From positions 1 to 17,537 of the forward strand of contig CAMQXE010000002.1 of NCBI GenBank assembly GCA_947038745.1: DNA of 17,537 nucleotides. Direction: 5' to 3'. Source of the stretch: an uncultured Propionibacteriaceae bacterium (GTDB taxonomy: Bacteria > Actinomycetota > Actinomycetes > Propionibacteriales > Propionibacteriaceae). The position numbers were made by a program, and so were the translations under genes. This document shows positions 16,449 through 17,537 of this stretch, in pieces (position 1 is the first letter of the stretch; every line of letters begins with the position of its first letter). The notes beneath the pieces are model-generated. The model ran no database searches. It saw only the letters and a program-made list of their open reading frames with translations, and was not told where the DNA came from.

Positions 16449-16481
16449 ACTGGCTTAGGTGTGGAATCGAACTAAGCCAGT
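16449..16481 (-). repeat. 10-bp perfect inverted repeat in the nuo leader
   Basis: ACTGGCTTAG at 16449-16458 and CTAAGCCAGT at 16472-16481 form a perfect 10-bp stem with a 13-nt loop. On the minus strand the stem is followed by TTTCGTCTT, a poor U-tract. It could be the terminator of the upstream gene, a leader hairpin or an operator. Its left arm can alternatively pair with 16431-16437 (see findings). Confidence 0.6.
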
Positions 16482-16511
16482 AGCTGCCACTAACTGAGGC
16501 CACCACCGCAC

Positions 16512-16517
16512 ACTATA
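16512..16517 (-). promoter_or_regulatory. Candidate -10 element (TATAGT)
   Basis: TATAGT on the minus strand (16517 to 16512) matches TAnnnT and is the best -10-like hexamer in the intergenic region. The hexamer 17 nt upstream (CTACCC) is not -35-like. Actinobacterial promoters often lack a good -35, so the call is possible but weak. Confidence 0.25.
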
Positions 16518-16524
16518 AGTACTG

Positions 16525-16537
16525 CCCCGAGACGGGG
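16525..16537 (-). terminator. Short GC hairpin after the upstream gene (possible U-tract-less terminator)
   Basis: Perfect 5-bp stem: CCCCG (16525-16529), loop of 3, CGGGG (16533-16537). It begins about 20 nt after the upstream gene's TAA and has no T-run after it on the minus strand. It could be a weak terminator or chance. Confidence 0.25.
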
Positions 16538-16557
16538 TAGATCTAGTGAGGCTCGAC

Positions 16558-17537
16558 TTACTTACCTTTACTTAAGCGCAGTTCTTCACGACGTTTGCGC
16601 TCTTGTTCCTTCAGCCGTTCGTTCTCGCGCTTTACCTCTTTAGCCTGCTCTTGGAGTTCATCCATAGAGCTCGACTGCGACAACGTCGACCACACGATGA
16701 AGGCAATCACCGCGCTCACCCACCACCATCTCGGTGATAGCAAGATAATCGGCAAGGTAATGAGCGCGACCATATCTGTACCGCGGAACAAGTTGCCCAA
16801 CAAGCCTGGAGGCAATGCGCCAGCAGCGGTCGAAAGCATTGGCGTGTTGAAATTGACGCTTCGAGCTGAAGTCCAGCGCACTGCACCCATCAACGCCGCG
16901 AAAGCAGTAACACAGGCGTAGTACACAGCGATCAGCGGCGGATAACTCTTACCACCAGCGATACCGAAGAATGCTGGGCAGATTGCCGCTGCCCATATCA
17001 ACGCCATGACACCGGGAACGACCATGCAGGCGTTACGAATAGTTTGAGTTGAGAAAGGGAACATCCGGATCAAGCCCTTGGTACGGCTCAAAACGCGCAA
17101 CTGCTGAAAGAAAGGAACCAGAATGAAGCACAAGACCCAGGCCGAGATGAACGGCATCATCATGCCGGCTCCCAAAGAGGCAAGCGCATAGGGAATCACC
17201 ATCGACAGCACTAACGCAAAGATCGGAGTTGGATTGCGCTTGAGCCGTTCTAGATCGCGCCACACTAACGCGCTCCAGCCGCGACCTTTGCCCTTGGTCG
17301 GGGTGACATTGCCCTTCTCAGCGCATTGACGCTCAACCAGAATGTCGCGCATCAGGCCAAGATCTAGGCCAAACATGGCGCCCTGCATTCCGGCAACCAA
17401 TGAGCCACCAGACATGAGCCGGGCTCGGCGGATATTGTTCAATCGCCCAACGGAAAGAATCCAGGTAGCGATTAGCACCACTAGAGAGACTCCAGCAAGC
17501 GCCACGGCGATGATGTGGCCGCGATCAAACTCCCCTA
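16558..17537 (-). CDS. Multi-TM membrane protein, 5' end outside window (ABC-2 permease-like / DUF6297-like, tentative)
   Basis: The frame is open from the window's right edge to the TAA at 16558 (about 326 residues visible). A GTG at 17505 is unlikely to be the true start, because the codons before it (GEFDRGHIIA) continue the first helix without a stop. A TM helix opens the visible part. A soluble loop of ~55 residues follows, with RGWSALVWRDLERLKRNP, then about six to seven further helices in pairs. The end is a charged, coiled-coil-like tail (DELQEQAKEVKRENERLKEQ and onward). The layout resembles the C-terminal half of an actinobacterial ABC-2-type permease of the DUF6297 kind, but I see no decisive motif. 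It lies in the same direction as nuo, separated by 191 bp, so it is probably a separate unit. Confidence 0.75.
   Translation of the reverse strand, partial: GEFDRGHIIAVALAGVSLVVLIATWILSVGRLNNIRRARLMSGGSLVAGMQGAMFGLDLGLMRDILVERQCAEKGNVTPTKGKGRGWSALVWRDLERLKRNPTPIFALVLSMVIPYALASLGAGMMMPFISAWVLCFILVPFFQQLRVLSRTKGLIRMFPFSTQTIRNACMVVPGVMALIWAAAICPAFFGIAGGKSYPPLIAVYYACVTAFAALMGAVRWTSARSVNFNTPMLSTAAGALPPGLLGNLFRGTDMVALITLPIILLSPRWWWVSAVIAFIVWSTLSQSSSMDELQEQAKEVKRENERLKEQERKRREELRLSKGK

Larger units (their letters stand above)
16367..16557 (-). promoter_or_regulatory. Intergenic leader/promoter region of the nuo operon
   Basis: This is the only sizeable non-coding stretch in the window, 191 bp between the upstream gene's stop and the prenyl reductase ATG. 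It is dense in dyads (listed separately): 16525-16537, 16449-16481, 16431-16460, 16419-16428 and 16390-16407. A TATAGT hexamer at 16517-16512 could be a -10 element, but no convincing -35 lies 16-18 nt upstream. The AGGAG ribosome site of the reductase sits at about 16378-16374. Since all downstream genes are tightly packed, any promoter for the operon is most likely here. No known regulator site (Rex-like, CRP-like) was recognised. Confidence 0.55.

Overview
The window carries one long leftward (minus-strand) gene cluster: an actinobacterial operon for the 14-subunit proton-pumping NADH:quinone oxidoreductase (complex I, nuoA to nuoN). A FAD-dependent geranylgeranyl/menaquinone reductase-like gene leads it, and a partial membrane-protein gene lies upstream. 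The base composition looks moderately GC-rich (mid-50s percent by eye). The gene order (prenyl reductase, then nuoA-N), separate nuoC and nuoD genes, long NuoJ and NuoH C-terminal tails and the strong GGAGG ribosome sites all suggest Actinomycetota, perhaps an Actinomycetaceae-like lineage with lower GC. I cannot name a genus from the sequence alone.

Layout, right to left in the direction of transcription: 17537-16558, 3' part of a multi-TM protein with a charged C-terminal tail (5' end outside the window); 16557-16367, a 191-bp intergenic region with several dyads and the probable promoter/leader of the nuo operon; 16366-15053, the prenyl reductase; then nuoA (15023), nuoB, nuoC, nuoD (frameshifted), nuoE, nuoF, nuoG, nuoH, nuoI, nuoJ, nuoK, nuoL, nuoM and nuoN, which runs off the left edge at base 1.

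How they work together: NuoE, F and G form the NADH-oxidising module (FMN and Fe-S clusters N1a, N3, N1b, N4, N5 and probably N7). NuoB, C, D and I form the quinone-reducing connecting module (N2, N6a, N6b). NuoA, H, J, K, L, M and N form the membrane proton-pumping arm. The prenyl reductase probably saturates an isoprene unit of menaquinone, the expected electron acceptor. Almost every gene junction overlaps (ATGA, GTGA or TAATG) or is separated by at most 13 nt, so the cluster is very likely one translationally coupled mRNA.

The one real anomaly is nuoD. Its reading frame breaks near 12718-12721, where comparison with the family suggests that about 13 nt are missing. If real, this would inactivate complex I; every other subunit looks intact, so a sequence or assembly error, or a very recent mutation, is more likely. 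I saw no RNA genes, mobile elements, CRISPR arrays or novel multi-gene system. Apart from nuoD and the structured leader, this is an ordinary housekeeping region.
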